The notes: a model not told the origin generated them from the sequence alone. DNA of 64,000 bases from Alphaproteobacteria bacterium (GCA_009779745.1 WRDR01000002.1:1-64000), one strand, 5' to 3'. Shown: positions 18,842 to 28,278, numbered from the stretch's first letter. A program made the numbers and translations.

Positions 18842-19944
18842 GCTTTCCTCTTGAAGTAAGTTTCAGACTGAATGAGGAAAAAACAGAATACTGCCGGCAA
18901 AACAGCAGCAGCATAAAGCAGCCAAAGATACAGAGAATCGCGCAGAACTAATGCTTCCGCGGTCATGAATACAGCCTGAACAACGACAATGGAAACAGCA
19001 CCTATAAGGATTCTGTAAATCATGCCGCGCCTGTTAAAAGAGCCTACAAGGATAGAAGCCAGAATAATAAGAGTATAGGAAAAAGACAGAAAAGGAGTGG
19101 CAAATCTGGAATGCAGCTCCGCTCTCATTCTGTCTTTGCCGCCTTTCACGGAAGAGGCATCGAAATCTTTGTTTAATAAATCAAAAACAGACAGTTCTTT
19201 GGACTGCTTTGTGCGCGCCGACCGCTCTCTTGCAAGAGACTGAATATCAAAAACGTACTGGTCAAAAACAAGCTCGGACATATACCCTGTTCTTTTGTCA
19301 AATTCCTGCTGTCTGCCGTTGAAAATAGTCATCTGAGGCTCGTTGTTTTTCTTAGTAATGTTGCCTGAATCAGCCATAATAGTAACGAGTTTATTAGAGT
19401 TTCTAGCATCGTGAATAAGAATACCCTGTAAAGAACCCGCTTGCCCTTTTTTATTGATGAAGAACGTTATGTCATTGCCGACATCGTTGAACGTGCCCGG
19501 TCTTGCAACAAGAGCCAAAAGATTGTTCTGAGTTTCATAGCGCATAGAAGACAGGACCCGGCTTGCCATAGGAGAAACCCACAGCGTCATAGTCCAGCCA
19601 AGCACAGCAACCAGCGCAGCCATGATAAGCGCAGGCAGAATAATCTGTCTGTTAGCCATGCCGCACGCGCGCATAATGATTAGCTCGCTGGATTCGGACA
19701 TTTTATTATACACAAATCCTACTGCGGCTCCAATTCCAAGAGGCATGATGATTGGAAGGAATATGATGGAAGAAACCGCAAGCATAGTAAAAAAAACAAA
19801 AGCAGTAGCGGAATTATTTACGACTAAAGCAAGGAAGCGGAAAGATTGAGAAAAAAGCACTACAAACGTAACGGCAAGCGTTGCAAAAGCAAAAGCAACT
19901 ATCAGCATGTATGTTATATATTTAATAAGCGTCAGGTTTTTCAT
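18838..19944 (-). CDS. lptF: LPS export permease LptF
   Basis: Second permease of the LPS exporter, paralogous to LptG. N-terminal and C-terminal membrane helices flank a periplasmic domain; the conserved coupling-helix stretch SESSELIIMRACGMANRQI (about 88-106) contacts the LptB ATPase. I place the start at the ATG at 19944 (MKNLTLIKYITYM), giving 368 residues, because the upstream MNYMQCPKNQIL segment is atypical. No strong ribosome site is seen at either start. It is divergent from pepA. Confidence 0.88.
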   Translation of the reverse strand: MKNLTLIKYITYMLIVAFAFATLAVTFVVLFSQSFRFLALVVNNSATAFVFFTMLAVSSIIFLPIIMPLGIGAAVGFVYNKMSESSELIIMRACGMANRQIILPALIMAALVAVLGWTMTLWVSPMASRVLSSMRYETQNNLLALVARPGTFNDVGNDITFFINKKGQAGSLQGILIHDARNSNKLVTIMADSGNITKKNNEPQMTIFNGRQQEFDKRTGYMSELVFDQYVFDIQSLARERSARTKQSKELSVFDLLNKDFDASSVKGGKDRMRAELHSRFATPFLSFSYTLIILASILVGSFNRRGMIYRILIGAVSIVVVQAVFMTAEALVLRDSLYLWLLYAAAVLPAVFCFFLIQSETYFKRKA

Positions 19945-20007
19945 AAGTATTTGATTCTTTGGGCATTGCATATAATTCACTGCTTGATTATAACGATATT
20001 TATACTA

Positions 20008-20035
20008 TTTACAATCCAAGTTTAAAGCGTATTAT
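20008..20035 (+). promoter_or_regulatory. Putative sigma-70 promoter for pepA
   Basis: TTTACA (20008-20013), a 16-nt spacer and TATTAT (20030-20035) lie in the lptF/pepA divergent gap, about 30 nt before the pepA ATG, with an AAAGGA ribosome site downstream. Confidence 0.45.
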
Positions 20036-20067
20036 GTTCAAGGCGTTACTATAAAGGACACATCACT

Positions 20068-21594
20068 ATGCAAATACAGTTTTCTAAAAATACAATACCC
20101 TCAAACGGCACTGTCGTTATATTAATAGCTCAGGAAGCGAAAGCAAAGAAGGCATCGCTTGGAAAAATAGCTAAAGTACTGGATAAAAAACTTGGCGGAG
20201 GTATTTCAAAAGCAATAAAAACTTCTCGTTTTGATGCGGCACAAGATAAAATACTGGAGATAATAGCTCCTGCGAACACAAAGCTGTCCAGAATTGTGCT
20301 GTTGGGCATAGGCTCTCCTTTAAAAGCAACTGCGCAGACATTCAAAGAGCTGGGCGGCGGGCTTACGAAAATATTGAATAACAAAACAGAGAATGCTTTT
20401 TGTATTGTTGACGATATAGACGTAAAAGATTTGCACAAAGAAGAAATAGCTGCAAACATTGGTATGGGCGCATTATTGGGAGCATACAAATTTGATAAAT
20501 ACAAGACTAAGAAAAAAGACGAAAAACCAGAGCTGAAAGAACTGGTTATTTTGACGGAAAAAGCAGACAAGGCTAAGGCGCACTATGCAACATTGAGCAA
20601 GGTTGCCGAGGGAGTGCTGTTAGCAAGAGATTTGGTCAACGAACCAAGCAATGTTATGACTCCCATAAAACTGGCAAATGAAGCAGCCAAACTCAAAGCG
20701 TTAGGAGTCGTTATTGAAGTGCTGGACGAAAAGAAAATGCAGAAATTAGGAATGGAGGCATTACTGGGAGTAGGAAAAGGCAGCGCGCATCCGCCAAGAC
20801 TGGTTGCTATGTTTTGGAACGGTAAGAAAACTAACAAAAAAGCAGATGCTTGTTTTGTGGGAAAAGGAGTTACGTTTGACTCCGGAGGCATATCATTAAA
20901 GCCCGGCAATAATATGGAGGCAATGAAAGGCGATATGGCCGGAGCTGCTGTTGTTATCGGAGTAATGAAAGCACTGGCAGGACGCAAGGCAAAGGTCAAC
21001 ATAGCCGGCGTAATCGGCACAGCGGAAAACATGCCGTCCGGCACAGCCATAAAGCCGGGAGACGTTGTGAAAACAGCCTCCGGCAAAACTGTTGCAGTAT
21101 TGAATACGGACGCTGAAGGAAGACTGGTACTTGCAGATGCGTTGTGGTATGCGCAGAAGAAGTTTAAACCGGACTGTATCATAGACATAGCCACTCTTAC
21201 CGGAGGAATGCTTACAACATTTGGCAATAATATGTACGCTGGGTTATTCAGCAATGACGATACCTTGAGTGAAGAGCTGACTAACAGCGGTAAAAAAGTT
21301 GGTGAAAAGCTGTGGCGTCTTCCTACAGATGATGTGTACGATAAGATGATAGACAGCCCTATAGCAGATATGCAGAACATGGGAAATGCAAGAGGAGCCA
21401 GCGGCACTGTAGGCGCAAAGTTCATTGAAAGATTTGTTGATAAAGGAGTCAAGTGGGCGCATGTAGATATAGCCGAAATAGCGTGGAATGAAAAGGGTAC
21501 TGCTTTGTCTCCCAAATGGGCTACTGCTTTTGGAGTAAGGCTGCTCGATAGCTTTGCAGCGGATTACATAGAAAAAAAGCATAAAAAGAAATGA
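20068..21594 (+). CDS. pepA: Leucyl aminopeptidase (M17)
   Basis: Cytosolic metalloaminopeptidase trimming N-terminal residues from peptides. The M17 signature NTDAEGRLVLADAL is near residue 350, with metal-binding VTFDSGGISLKPG and KGDMAGAAV before it. At 508 residues it is full length with the N-terminal alpha/beta domain. Some relatives also bind DNA; nothing here shows that. Its stop overlaps holC as ATGA, the conserved pepA-holC arrangement. Confidence 0.94.
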   Translation: MQIQFSKNTIPSNGTVVILIAQEAKAKKASLGKIAKVLDKKLGGGISKAIKTSRFDAAQDKILEIIAPANTKLSRIVLLGIGSPLKATAQTFKELGGGLTKILNNKTENAFCIVDDIDVKDLHKEEIAANIGMGALLGAYKFDKYKTKKKDEKPELKELVILTEKADKAKAHYATLSKVAEGVLLARDLVNEPSNVMTPIKLANEAAKLKALGVVIEVLDEKKMQKLGMEALLGVGKGSAHPPRLVAMFWNGKKTNKKADACFVGKGVTFDSGGISLKPGNNMEAMKGDMAGAAVVIGVMKALAGRKAKVNIAGVIGTAENMPSGTAIKPGDVVKTASGKTVAVLNTDAEGRLVLADALWYAQKKFKPDCIIDIATLTGGMLTTFGNNMYAGLFSNDDTLSEELTNSGKKVGEKLWRLPTDDVYDKMIDSPIADMQNMGNARGASGTVGAKFIERFVDKGVKWAHVDIAEIAWNEKGTALSPKWATAFGVRLLDSFAADYIEKKHKKK

Positions 21595-22034
21595 CAGAAA
21601 TACATTTCTACCATTTGACAAGAAAGACTCTTGAGCAAGTACTGCCGGAGCTGTTGGCTAAGACTCTGGAAAGAGACCTGAGAGCAGTAGTAAAAACAGC
21701 AAATGCTGCACAGAGTGAGGAACTGGCGAAATTTTTATGGGTGTATACTCAAGACAGCTTTCTGCCGCACGGAACCGAAGAGGATAAAGAAGCGGAATCA
21801 CAACCTATATGGATAACTCATAAAGACGAGAATCCGAACATGGCGGCATTCTTGTTTTTAACAAACATGGCTGAATCCGATAAAATGAGCGGGTATGAAA
21901 GAGTATGTAATATTTTTGACGGCAATAACGAAAACGCATTACAAAAAGCAAGAGAAATGTGGAAGGCTCTGCAATCCATGCCATACAAATTAACATACTG
22001 GAAGCAGACGGATACAGGCTGGAGCAAGGAATGA
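21591..22034 (+). CDS. holC: DNA polymerase III chi subunit
   Basis: Clamp-loader accessory protein that links the replisome to single-strand-binding protein. It has 147 residues; the opening IHFYHLTRKTLEQVLPELLAKTLERDLRAVV matches the family, as does the late WITHKDENPNMAAFLFLT region. Position after pepA supports the call. Its stop overlaps the folC ATG (22031) as ATGA. valS, often next, is not here. Confidence 0.85.
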   Translation: MTEIHFYHLTRKTLEQVLPELLAKTLERDLRAVVKTANAAQSEELAKFLWVYTQDSFLPHGTEEDKEAESQPIWITHKDENPNMAAFLFLTNMAESDKMSGYERVCNIFDGNNENALQKAREMWKALQSMPYKLTYWKQTDTGWSKE

Positions 22035-23335
22035 CAAAAGCTCAGCAAATAATAGACAAATATAAAAGTCTTCATAGGGTGGTTATCAACTTATCCATAA
22101 GACCTGAGTACTATGAGCTGTTAGAGAGTCTAGGCAATCCGCAGGAATCATTGCCGCCGACATTCCATGTAGCCGGAACAAACGGTAAAGGCTCTGTTTG
22201 CGCATTTTTAAGAGCTATATTGGAAGCAAGCGGATATAAAGTGCATGTGTACACATCGCCTCATCTTGTCAACCTGAACGAAAGAATACGGATTGCAGGG
22301 AAGCTGATAACCGATGAATATTTCGGACAAATCCTTGAGGACATAGACTCTAAAACATCGCCGGAGAAGCTGAGTTATTTTGAGATACTGACTGCCGCAG
22401 CGTTTAAAGCATTTTCCGAAAACAAGGCTGATTTTGTGATACTGGAAACAGGGCTGGGCGGAAGACTGGACGCGACTAATGTCATAAAGAATCCTCTGGC
22501 GACAATAATCAACCGGCTGTCTTTGGATCACAGGGATTTTCTGGGGGAAACTATAGACAAAATAGCTGCGGAAAAAGCAGGCATAATGAAGAAAAACAGC
22601 AAGTGTTTTTCTGCGAATCAGCCTGATGCGTTGGCGATGAAGACTCTTGAAGAGTGCGCTGAAAAGCTGGGCATTGCGCTGGAGAGAGAAGGAAAAAATT
22701 GGAAATACAAGATATTATCGGACGGTTTTGAGTATCGAGATGAAAAAAATACCTTTAAGCTGCCGAAACCCGGACTAAACGGAAAGCACCAGTATCAAAA
22801 CGCCAGTCTTGCCATACGGGCGTTGAGTGTTTTGAAACCGTCCGTAACAGAAGCTGCTGTGCGTGAGGGGTTAAAGAACGTAGAGTGGCGGGGAAGGCTT
22901 GAAAAGTTAGAGCATAAAAACTTAGAAATATGGCTTGACGGAGGACACAATGATTCCGCAGGAGAGGTTTTAGCAGAGCAGATTAAAGAGTGGTTTTCGG
23001 AAGATGAGAAAAAGTATGTTGGAAAGCACAAAGAGCTATACGTGATACTCGGAATGATAACGACTAAAAAGCCTGCGGAGTTCATAGGACCGTTTGCAGA
23101 ATATATAAAAGAAGCAATAACAGTTGATATTCCTGAGCATACTTCCATAAGCAAGGAAGAGCTGGCGGAACAATTAAAAGGAATAAAAATCAAGGCAAAT
23201 ACTGCGAACAGCGTAGAAGCGGCTATACGGGATATCGAGAAAAAAAATACTGGCACATTAGGAGCAAGAATACTAATATGCGGATCATTGTATTTGGCAG
23301 GCACTGTTCTGTCGGAACTGGGGTGCTGTGTTTAA
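22031..23335 (+). CDS. folC: Folylpolyglutamate/dihydrofolate synthase
   Basis: Adds glutamate to dihydropteroate and/or folates. The Mur-ligase-like P-loop is FHVAGTNGKGSVCAF (about 46-60); TGLGGRLDATNVI and SLDHRDFLG follow, and the C-terminal domain has LDGGHNDSAG. The start at 22031 (MTKAQQII...) is set by the ATGA overlap with holC; an upstream in-frame start would bury it in holC. The last codons and the stop (23333-23335) lie inside the TPP-riboswitch-like element, so FolC's tail LGCCV is encoded by aptamer sequence. Confidence 0.9.
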   Translation: MTKAQQIIDKYKSLHRVVINLSIRPEYYELLESLGNPQESLPPTFHVAGTNGKGSVCAFLRAILEASGYKVHVYTSPHLVNLNERIRIAGKLITDEYFGQILEDIDSKTSPEKLSYFEILTAAAFKAFSENKADFVILETGLGGRLDATNVIKNPLATIINRLSLDHRDFLGETIDKIAAEKAGIMKKNSKCFSANQPDALAMKTLEECAEKLGIALEREGKNWKYKILSDGFEYRDEKNTFKLPKPGLNGKHQYQNASLAIRALSVLKPSVTEAAVREGLKNVEWRGRLEKLEHKNLEIWLDGGHNDSAGEVLAEQIKEWFSEDEKKYVGKHKELYVILGMITTKKPAEFIGPFAEYIKEAITVDIPEHTSISKEELAEQLKGIKIKANTANSVEAAIRDIEKKNTGTLGARILICGSLYLAGTVLSELGCCV

Positions 23336-23392
23336 ACGACACGGCTGAGAATAGACCCAATAATCTGATCCGGGTAATGCCGGCGTAGAGAG
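23318..23392 (+). promoter_or_regulatory. TPP (THI-box) riboswitch-like aptamer overlapping the folC 3' end
   Basis: The element reads GGGGTGC (23320-23326), a GTGT/ACAC stem (P3), GGCTGAGA (23343-23350), ACCC closing P2 (23355-23358), CTGATC (23365-23370) and GGGTAATGCCGGCGTAG, which are the invariant parts of TPP aptamers in the right order and spacing. The final GTAGAGAG departs from the usual GTAGGGAA, and the outer P1 stem is weak by eye. The next ATG (23399) is only about 8 nt away, with a GAGAGAAG ribosome site touching the aptamer's 3' edge, so control would be translational. It may be functional or decaying. Confidence 0.8.
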
Positions 23393-23398
23393 AAGAAA

Positions 23399-24286
23399 AT
23401 GAAGCACTCAAGTGTAAGAAACCGGCTGTTCATAAGTCCGGAAAAAAGCGGACGTAAGATAACCGTCATATTCAGCTATATACAAAGAATCGGCAAGCAA
23501 GGCACGTATAATGTAAGGTTTCTGAAAGAGCTGAAAAAAGCATTTAAAGGCGAGTGGGCGGCAGTGCGGCAATTCGAGCTTCTGCATGAATCCGGGAATC
23601 ACAAGATATATGATTTAAATCCTGAATTACTGCAAAGATCTATGCTGGATTTGGCAAAAAGCATGAGAGCCGGAGGCTATAGAATAGTAGTCGCAACAAT
23701 AGGAACTTATGAAAACGAAACGCCGAAAGACGAACTGGCGATATTAGACTCTGCTTTGCAGGAAGAAATTTCTCAGATGCTACATATGCTGTACCTGCAG
23801 GAAGAAAGCGAACAGCAGAGCCTAAAGAACAAGCAAAGAATAGAAAACAATAAATGGGAGTGGCAAAGCGACCTGCCGCACATAGCGTTGGTGCTGGGTG
23901 CGGAAGAAGTGATGCACTGGGATATAATGGACGAAACAAAGAAAAAGAACAACAAGCTGGGCAGGCGGTTTTTTGATATAATAAGCAAACTGCCGCACAA
24001 TCACATAGTCCACGATACTGCCATAGGCTTGCAGCTACCTGAGCTTAACGGAGAAAATCAATGGAATTACATAGCTGACTCGGAAGAAACTTTATTGTCG
24101 TTCAATTTAGCGTTAAACAACATATTTGATAAATTTAACCATATTTCGCTGTCATCGCTGCACGGGCGTGAAGACGCAAAAAGCGAAGTAAAACCGTCAT
24201 TTCTGCACATGAGAGGCTATGGGGACAGGCTGAACCGGGGAAGTGATGCTCAGTATAGGGTTATGGCTTGCAATTTAGGAAATTAG
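23399..24286 (+). CDS. Unrecognised protein directly downstream of a TPP riboswitch-like element
   Basis: Soluble-looking 295-residue protein with no signal peptide or membrane segment. It is basic at the start, with a charged, Gln/Glu-rich middle (about 118-160) likely to be helical. I recognise no thiamine biosynthesis, salvage or transport family in it, nor any other domain. Phrases such as HIALVLGAEEVMHWDIMD and HNHIVHDTAIGLQLPEL may help a profile search. The ribosome site overlaps the aptamer edge, which makes thiamine control plausible. Its stop lies in a TTAGGAR heptamer array before pckG. Confidence 0.65.
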   Translation: MKHSSVRNRLFISPEKSGRKITVIFSYIQRIGKQGTYNVRFLKELKKAFKGEWAAVRQFELLHESGNHKIYDLNPELLQRSMLDLAKSMRAGGYRIVVATIGTYENETPKDELAILDSALQEEISQMLHMLYLQEESEQQSLKNKQRIENNKWEWQSDLPHIALVLGAEEVMHWDIMDETKKKNNKLGRRFFDIISKLPHNHIVHDTAIGLQLPELNGENQWNYIADSEETLLSFNLALNNIFDKFNHISLSSLHGREDAKSEVKPSFLHMRGYGDRLNRGSDAQYRVMACNLGN

Positions 24287-24313
24287 GAGTTAGGAATTAG
24301 GAGTTAGGAATTA
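24275..24313. repeat. TTAGGAR heptamer array between the unknown gene and pckG
   Basis: About five units of TTAGGAA/TTAGGAG in near-exact 7-nt register, with one extra A after the first unit. The stop codon of the upstream gene lies in the array. The pckG ATG follows after a short A-rich stretch with a ribosome site. Confidence 0.75.
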
Positions 24314-24330
24314 TAAAAAAAGGAAAAATC

Positions 24331-26151
24331 ATGCAATCACCAATAAAGCTCCAAGACATTAAGAACAAAAAATTACTCTCATTTATCAAAGAAACTGAGC
24401 AGCTGTGCAATCCAAAAGATATATACATATGTGACGGCAGTCCGGAAGAATACGCTGCCATTATGGCTTTGATGGTAGAACAAAGAATCGCAATACCGAT
24501 CCCGAACAGACCGGGCTCTTATTTGTTCAGAACTGCTCCAAGCGATACTGCAAGAGCAGCAGAATATACATATATCTGTACAGAAAAAAAAGAAGATGCC
24601 GGACCTACTAACCTCCATAAATCATTGGAAGAAATGAGGGAAATGATAAAACGGTATAAAGACTGTATGCAGAGCAAAACAATGTACGTCATACCCTTTT
24701 CTATGGGTCCAACCGGCTCGCAGTTTTCAAAGATAGGCGTACAGACAACAGACAGTCCTTACGTTGTGGCTCATATGCACGAAATGACAAGAACAGGAAG
24801 CAAGGTGCTGGATGTCTTAGGTGAACACGGAGACTTTACGAAATGTATGCACGCCTGCGGGTATGGAGACGGAACTGAAACATGGCCTTGCGATACTAAG
24901 GATAGAAGATTCATATGCCACGACATTGAGGGAAACAACATATATTCTTACGGTACAGGGTACGGAGGCAATGCTCTGTTAGGAAAAAAGTGTATGCTGC
25001 GCATAGCTTCCGCACAGGCGCAAGGCACAGACAGAATGGCAGAGCATATGTTTATAATAAGGGTTACATCGCCGGAAAACAAACAGTATCACTTAGTGGG
25101 AGCATTTCCGTCTGCATGCGGGAAAACCAATATGGCAATGATGGAACCTACGCTGCCAGGTTGGAAAGTCGAGTGCCTGGGAGACGATATAGCTTATCTG
25201 TACATAGACGAAAAAAGAAGACTAAGAGCTTTCAATCCGGAAACCGGCTTTTTCGCAGTTGCTCCGGGAACATCCATGACAACTAATCCTAATATGATGA
25301 AGACTATAGAGAACGGAAGAACATTGTACACAAATTGTGCATTGACAGATGACGGAGATGTTTATTGGGAAGGAAATGACAAAAAACCAAAACATGCGAA
25401 AAACTGGAAGAATAATGACTGGACACCAGACAGTACAGAACTGGCAGCGCATGCTAATGCCAGATTTACTACCTCTATAACTAATTGCCCTGTATTGGCT
25501 CCTGAAGATTCGCTTGAAGGAGTGATAGTAAACGCTATAATATTCGGCGGAAGAAGATCTGATACTACTCCTCTCGTAGGACAAAGCCGTGACTGGAACC
25601 ACGGAGTCTACTTAGGGGCAACAATCTGTTCTGAAACAACCGCAGCGACTGACGGGACACCAGGGGAATTAAAATACGATCCCATGGCAATGCGTGATTT
25701 CTGCGGATATAATTTTGGAGACTATTTACAACATCATCTGGATATAGGAGCTAAACTCGGAGATAATGCACCGTCAATATTTTATGTGAACTGGTTTAAT
25801 AAAGATGAAACAGGAAATTATGCGTGGCCCGGCTTCGGGGATAATATAAGAGTTGTCGAATGGATGTGCAAAAGAATTGATAACAAAATATCTGCGATAG
25901 AAACTCCGCTGGGATACTTGCCATATAAGGAAGATTTTAATTTGGACGGTTTGAATCTCTCTGAAAAAGAGCTGGAAATACTGTTCTCCTGCAATAGCGA
26001 GTTAAAAAGGGAAGAACTGTCGAAAATACAAAAGCATCTTGCTGAACTAGGAGACAGGGTGCCGGAAGAAATATGGGAAGAATTTTCGAGGCTGCAAAAA
26101 GATCTGAACCCTTCAAATAATGCTGCTGTGCCCAGATATGCTTTTAATTAG
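24331..26151 (+). CDS. pckG: Phosphoenolpyruvate carboxykinase (GTP)
   Basis: Interconverts oxaloacetate and PEP with GTP, the entry to gluconeogenesis or an anaplerotic step. It is of the GTP class (606 residues): the kinase loop FPSACGKTNMAMM carries the reactive cysteine and P-loop, FGGRRSDTTPLV is the conserved active-site block, and NWFNKDE...WPGFGDNIRV is the guanine-site region. Many alphaproteobacteria have the ATP enzyme instead. A GGAAAAA ribosome site precedes the ATG. It ends 1 bp before lnt. Confidence 0.93.
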   Translation: MQSPIKLQDIKNKKLLSFIKETEQLCNPKDIYICDGSPEEYAAIMALMVEQRIAIPIPNRPGSYLFRTAPSDTARAAEYTYICTEKKEDAGPTNLHKSLEEMREMIKRYKDCMQSKTMYVIPFSMGPTGSQFSKIGVQTTDSPYVVAHMHEMTRTGSKVLDVLGEHGDFTKCMHACGYGDGTETWPCDTKDRRFICHDIEGNNIYSYGTGYGGNALLGKKCMLRIASAQAQGTDRMAEHMFIIRVTSPENKQYHLVGAFPSACGKTNMAMMEPTLPGWKVECLGDDIAYLYIDEKRRLRAFNPETGFFAVAPGTSMTTNPNMMKTIENGRTLYTNCALTDDGDVYWEGNDKKPKHAKNWKNNDWTPDSTELAAHANARFTTSITNCPVLAPEDSLEGVIVNAIIFGGRRSDTTPLVGQSRDWNHGVYLGATICSETTAATDGTPGELKYDPMAMRDFCGYNFGDYLQHHLDIGAKLGDNAPSIFYVNWFNKDETGNYAWPGFGDNIRVVEWMCKRIDNKISAIETPLGYLPYKEDFNLDGLNLSEKELEILFSCNSELKREELSKIQKHLAELGDRVPEEIWEEFSRLQKDLNPSNNAAVPRYAFN

Positions 26152-26152
26152 T

Positions 26153-27694
26153 ATGATTGAGAAATTATCAAAGCTGTCTCTCTGGAAACGACTTGCGTTG
26201 GCATTTGCTGCGGGAAGCCTTATGGTGCTGTCAATGCCGCCGTTCAACTTGTTTCCGATACTATGGATATGCTTTCCTATATTTATAATACTGCTGGAAA
26301 TAGCAAAGAACCTGAAACAGGCGTTCTTTACCGGCTGGTTTTTCGCTCTGGGATTTTTTATATTCGGGCTTTTCTGGATCTCAGCCGCACTATTTGTAGA
26401 CATAGAAAAATTCTGGTGGGCAGTGCCATTGTCTCTTACCGGACTTCCGGCTTTTTTCGCAGTGTACTATGGGTTTGCCGGAGTAATAGCAAAAGATATA
26501 GCAAAACACAAAGGACTGCTTAACCTGCAAGGAGCCTTATTAGTCGGCGCATTGTGGTGTTTAGGCGATATAGCAAGAAGCTATTTATTTACAGGTTTTT
26601 CATGGAATCTTCTGGGCTATACGTGGTCCGTATCTCTAAGTATGCTGCAAATAACAAGCGTCATCGGGATTTACGGACTTACTCTGATAACAGGAATATC
26701 CGCAAGTTTACCAGTATGTTTGTTTTCTAAAAATAAAAAAACTATTCCGCTAATCGGAATAGCGGTATTGGTTGTATTAGCGGTATACGGAGTACTTAGA
26801 CTAGAGAACAACAAGAGTGAAGAAAGCAGTATATTTGTAAGGGTAGTACAGCCTAATATAAAGCAGACTCTGAAGTGGGATAAAAACGAAAGCGAGAGGA
26901 ATTTCCAGACTCTCATAGAGCTGTCAGCGATGGACTCCGAAAAAAAACCGGACTACATAATTTTGCCTGAAACAGCGTCTGCGTTTTATCTGGTGCAAAA
27001 TCCGATGAAAAGACTGGAACTCGCACAGTATATTCCGTTTGAGACTGTAATAGTAGCAGGAACAGTACGCATAGGCTGGGACGAGAATCATAAAGCAAAA
27101 TTTTATAATTCGATTGCAGCCATAGACAGCAAAGGATATATCCAAGGACTATATGATAAATCGCATTTAGTGCCGTTCGGAGAATACATACCCTACAGAA
27201 AATACTTGCCTCTGCAAACAATAGCTGGCACCGGGGAAGATTTTACAAAAGGCAGTGGCATTAAAACGTTGGAAATAACTTCCTTACCGTCATTCAGCCC
27301 GCTCATATGCTACGAGGCGATATTTCCCGGAAGAGTCACAGACCCTGAGAATCGTCCGGACTTTCTGATAAACGCAACGAATGACGCATGGTACGGCAGA
27401 ACAACCGGACCCTATCAGCACTTTGCTATAGTGCGGGTACGAGCCATAGAAGAAGGGCTGCCGTTAGTACGGGCGGCAAACACAGGGATTTCTGCGGTAA
27501 TTGACGGCTACGGCAGAATCATAGAAAAAACAAATATTTTTGAAAAAGCAGTCATAGACCGTCCTCTTCCGCTAAAGACAGAAAGTACTTTTTTTGCAAG
27601 ACAGCATAATCTCGTTTTTGTTATGATATTGATAATAATAAGTTTTATTGCAATAATGGTTAAAATAAAAAATTGCAATAAAAAAATTAAGTGA
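26153..27694 (+). CDS. lnt: Apolipoprotein N-acyltransferase
   Basis: Inner-membrane enzyme adding the third acyl chain to lipoproteins before Lol sorting. There are about six N-terminal membrane helices followed by a nitrilase-fold periplasmic domain with the Glu-Lys-Cys set: ILPETAS, YDKSHLVPFGEYIP and LICYEAIFPG. One helix closes the C-terminus. I start at the ATG at 26153 (MIEKLSKLSL), 1 bp after the pckG stop, giving 513 residues; the upstream in-frame start lies inside pckG. Confidence 0.92.
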   Translation: MIEKLSKLSLWKRLALAFAAGSLMVLSMPPFNLFPILWICFPIFIILLEIAKNLKQAFFTGWFFALGFFIFGLFWISAALFVDIEKFWWAVPLSLTGLPAFFAVYYGFAGVIAKDIAKHKGLLNLQGALLVGALWCLGDIARSYLFTGFSWNLLGYTWSVSLSMLQITSVIGIYGLTLITGISASLPVCLFSKNKKTIPLIGIAVLVVLAVYGVLRLENNKSEESSIFVRVVQPNIKQTLKWDKNESERNFQTLIELSAMDSEKKPDYIILPETASAFYLVQNPMKRLELAQYIPFETVIVAGTVRIGWDENHKAKFYNSIAAIDSKGYIQGLYDKSHLVPFGEYIPYRKYLPLQTIAGTGEDFTKGSGIKTLEITSLPSFSPLICYEAIFPGRVTDPENRPDFLINATNDAWYGRTTGPYQHFAIVRVRAIEEGLPLVRAANTGISAVIDGYGRIIEKTNIFEKAVIDRPLPLKTESTFFARQHNLVFVMILIIISFIAIMVKIKNCNKKIK

Positions 27695-27747
27695 TAATTT
27701 TACATAATGCTCTTGTATGTGCGCACTGGTATATCTATATTAACAGT

Positions 27748-28278
27748 ATGACCCAAAACAAAAGACATTTGAAAAAAAAATCTAAGAAACCAATAAAAAA
27801 AACTCCAAGAGAGTATATCATCTATCCGACCGATAAAGACTCTCTGGTAGACCATGTAATAGGCGGCAGGATAAAATCATTCAGACTCGCCTCAGAGATG
27901 TCTCAGGAAAAACTAGCCGCTGTCATAGGAATAACATTTCAGCAGCTCCAGAAATATGAACGGGGAAACAATAAAATAAGCTGCAATAAATTACTGAAAA
28001 TCGCAGAAGAGCTTTCCGTACCTGTAAGCAAATTTTTCGAAGACATAGACAACAGCGTTCCTTTCAAACAAGACACTGCGCCTGTTGGCATTGTATCGGA
28101 AAATATTCCTACCCTTATCAAAGAGTCTTTGTCAGAACAGATAAAAAACAACTTTCCTAATGTTGCTACGGTAACTCAGAAAGAAACTCTGGAGCTTGTT
28201 GCTGCGTTCAATAAAATCAAGGATAAGAACAAAAGATACAGCATTCTGTCGCTGGTTAAAGCGATGAGCGCAGATTAG
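27748..28278 (+). CDS. XRE-family HTH transcriptional regulator
   Basis: A 176-residue protein: a basic N-terminal tail (KKKSKKPIKK), then a Cro/CI-type helix-turn-helix (IGGRIKSFRLASEMSQEKLAAVIGITFQQLQKYERG, about 45-79). The TFQQLQKYERG form belongs to a regulator commonly found after lnt in alphaproteobacteria, often followed by metK. Here metK is at the other end of the window. The ATG at 27748 is preferred; a GTG at 27691 overlapping the lnt stop would add an unusual segment. Targets unknown. Confidence 0.82.
   Translation: MTQNKRHLKKKSKKPIKKTPREYIIYPTDKDSLVDHVIGGRIKSFRLASEMSQEKLAAVIGITFQQLQKYERGNNKISCNKLLKIAEELSVPVSKFFEDIDNSVPFKQDTAPVGIVSENIPTLIKESLSEQIKNNFPNVATVTQKETLELVAAFNKIKDKNKRYSILSLVKAMSAD

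Noticed and set aside
20583-21515. Minus-strand ORF of 310 codons opposite pepA
   Set aside because: Shadow of pepA; hydrophobic composition arises from reverse reading of Gly/Ala-rich codons.
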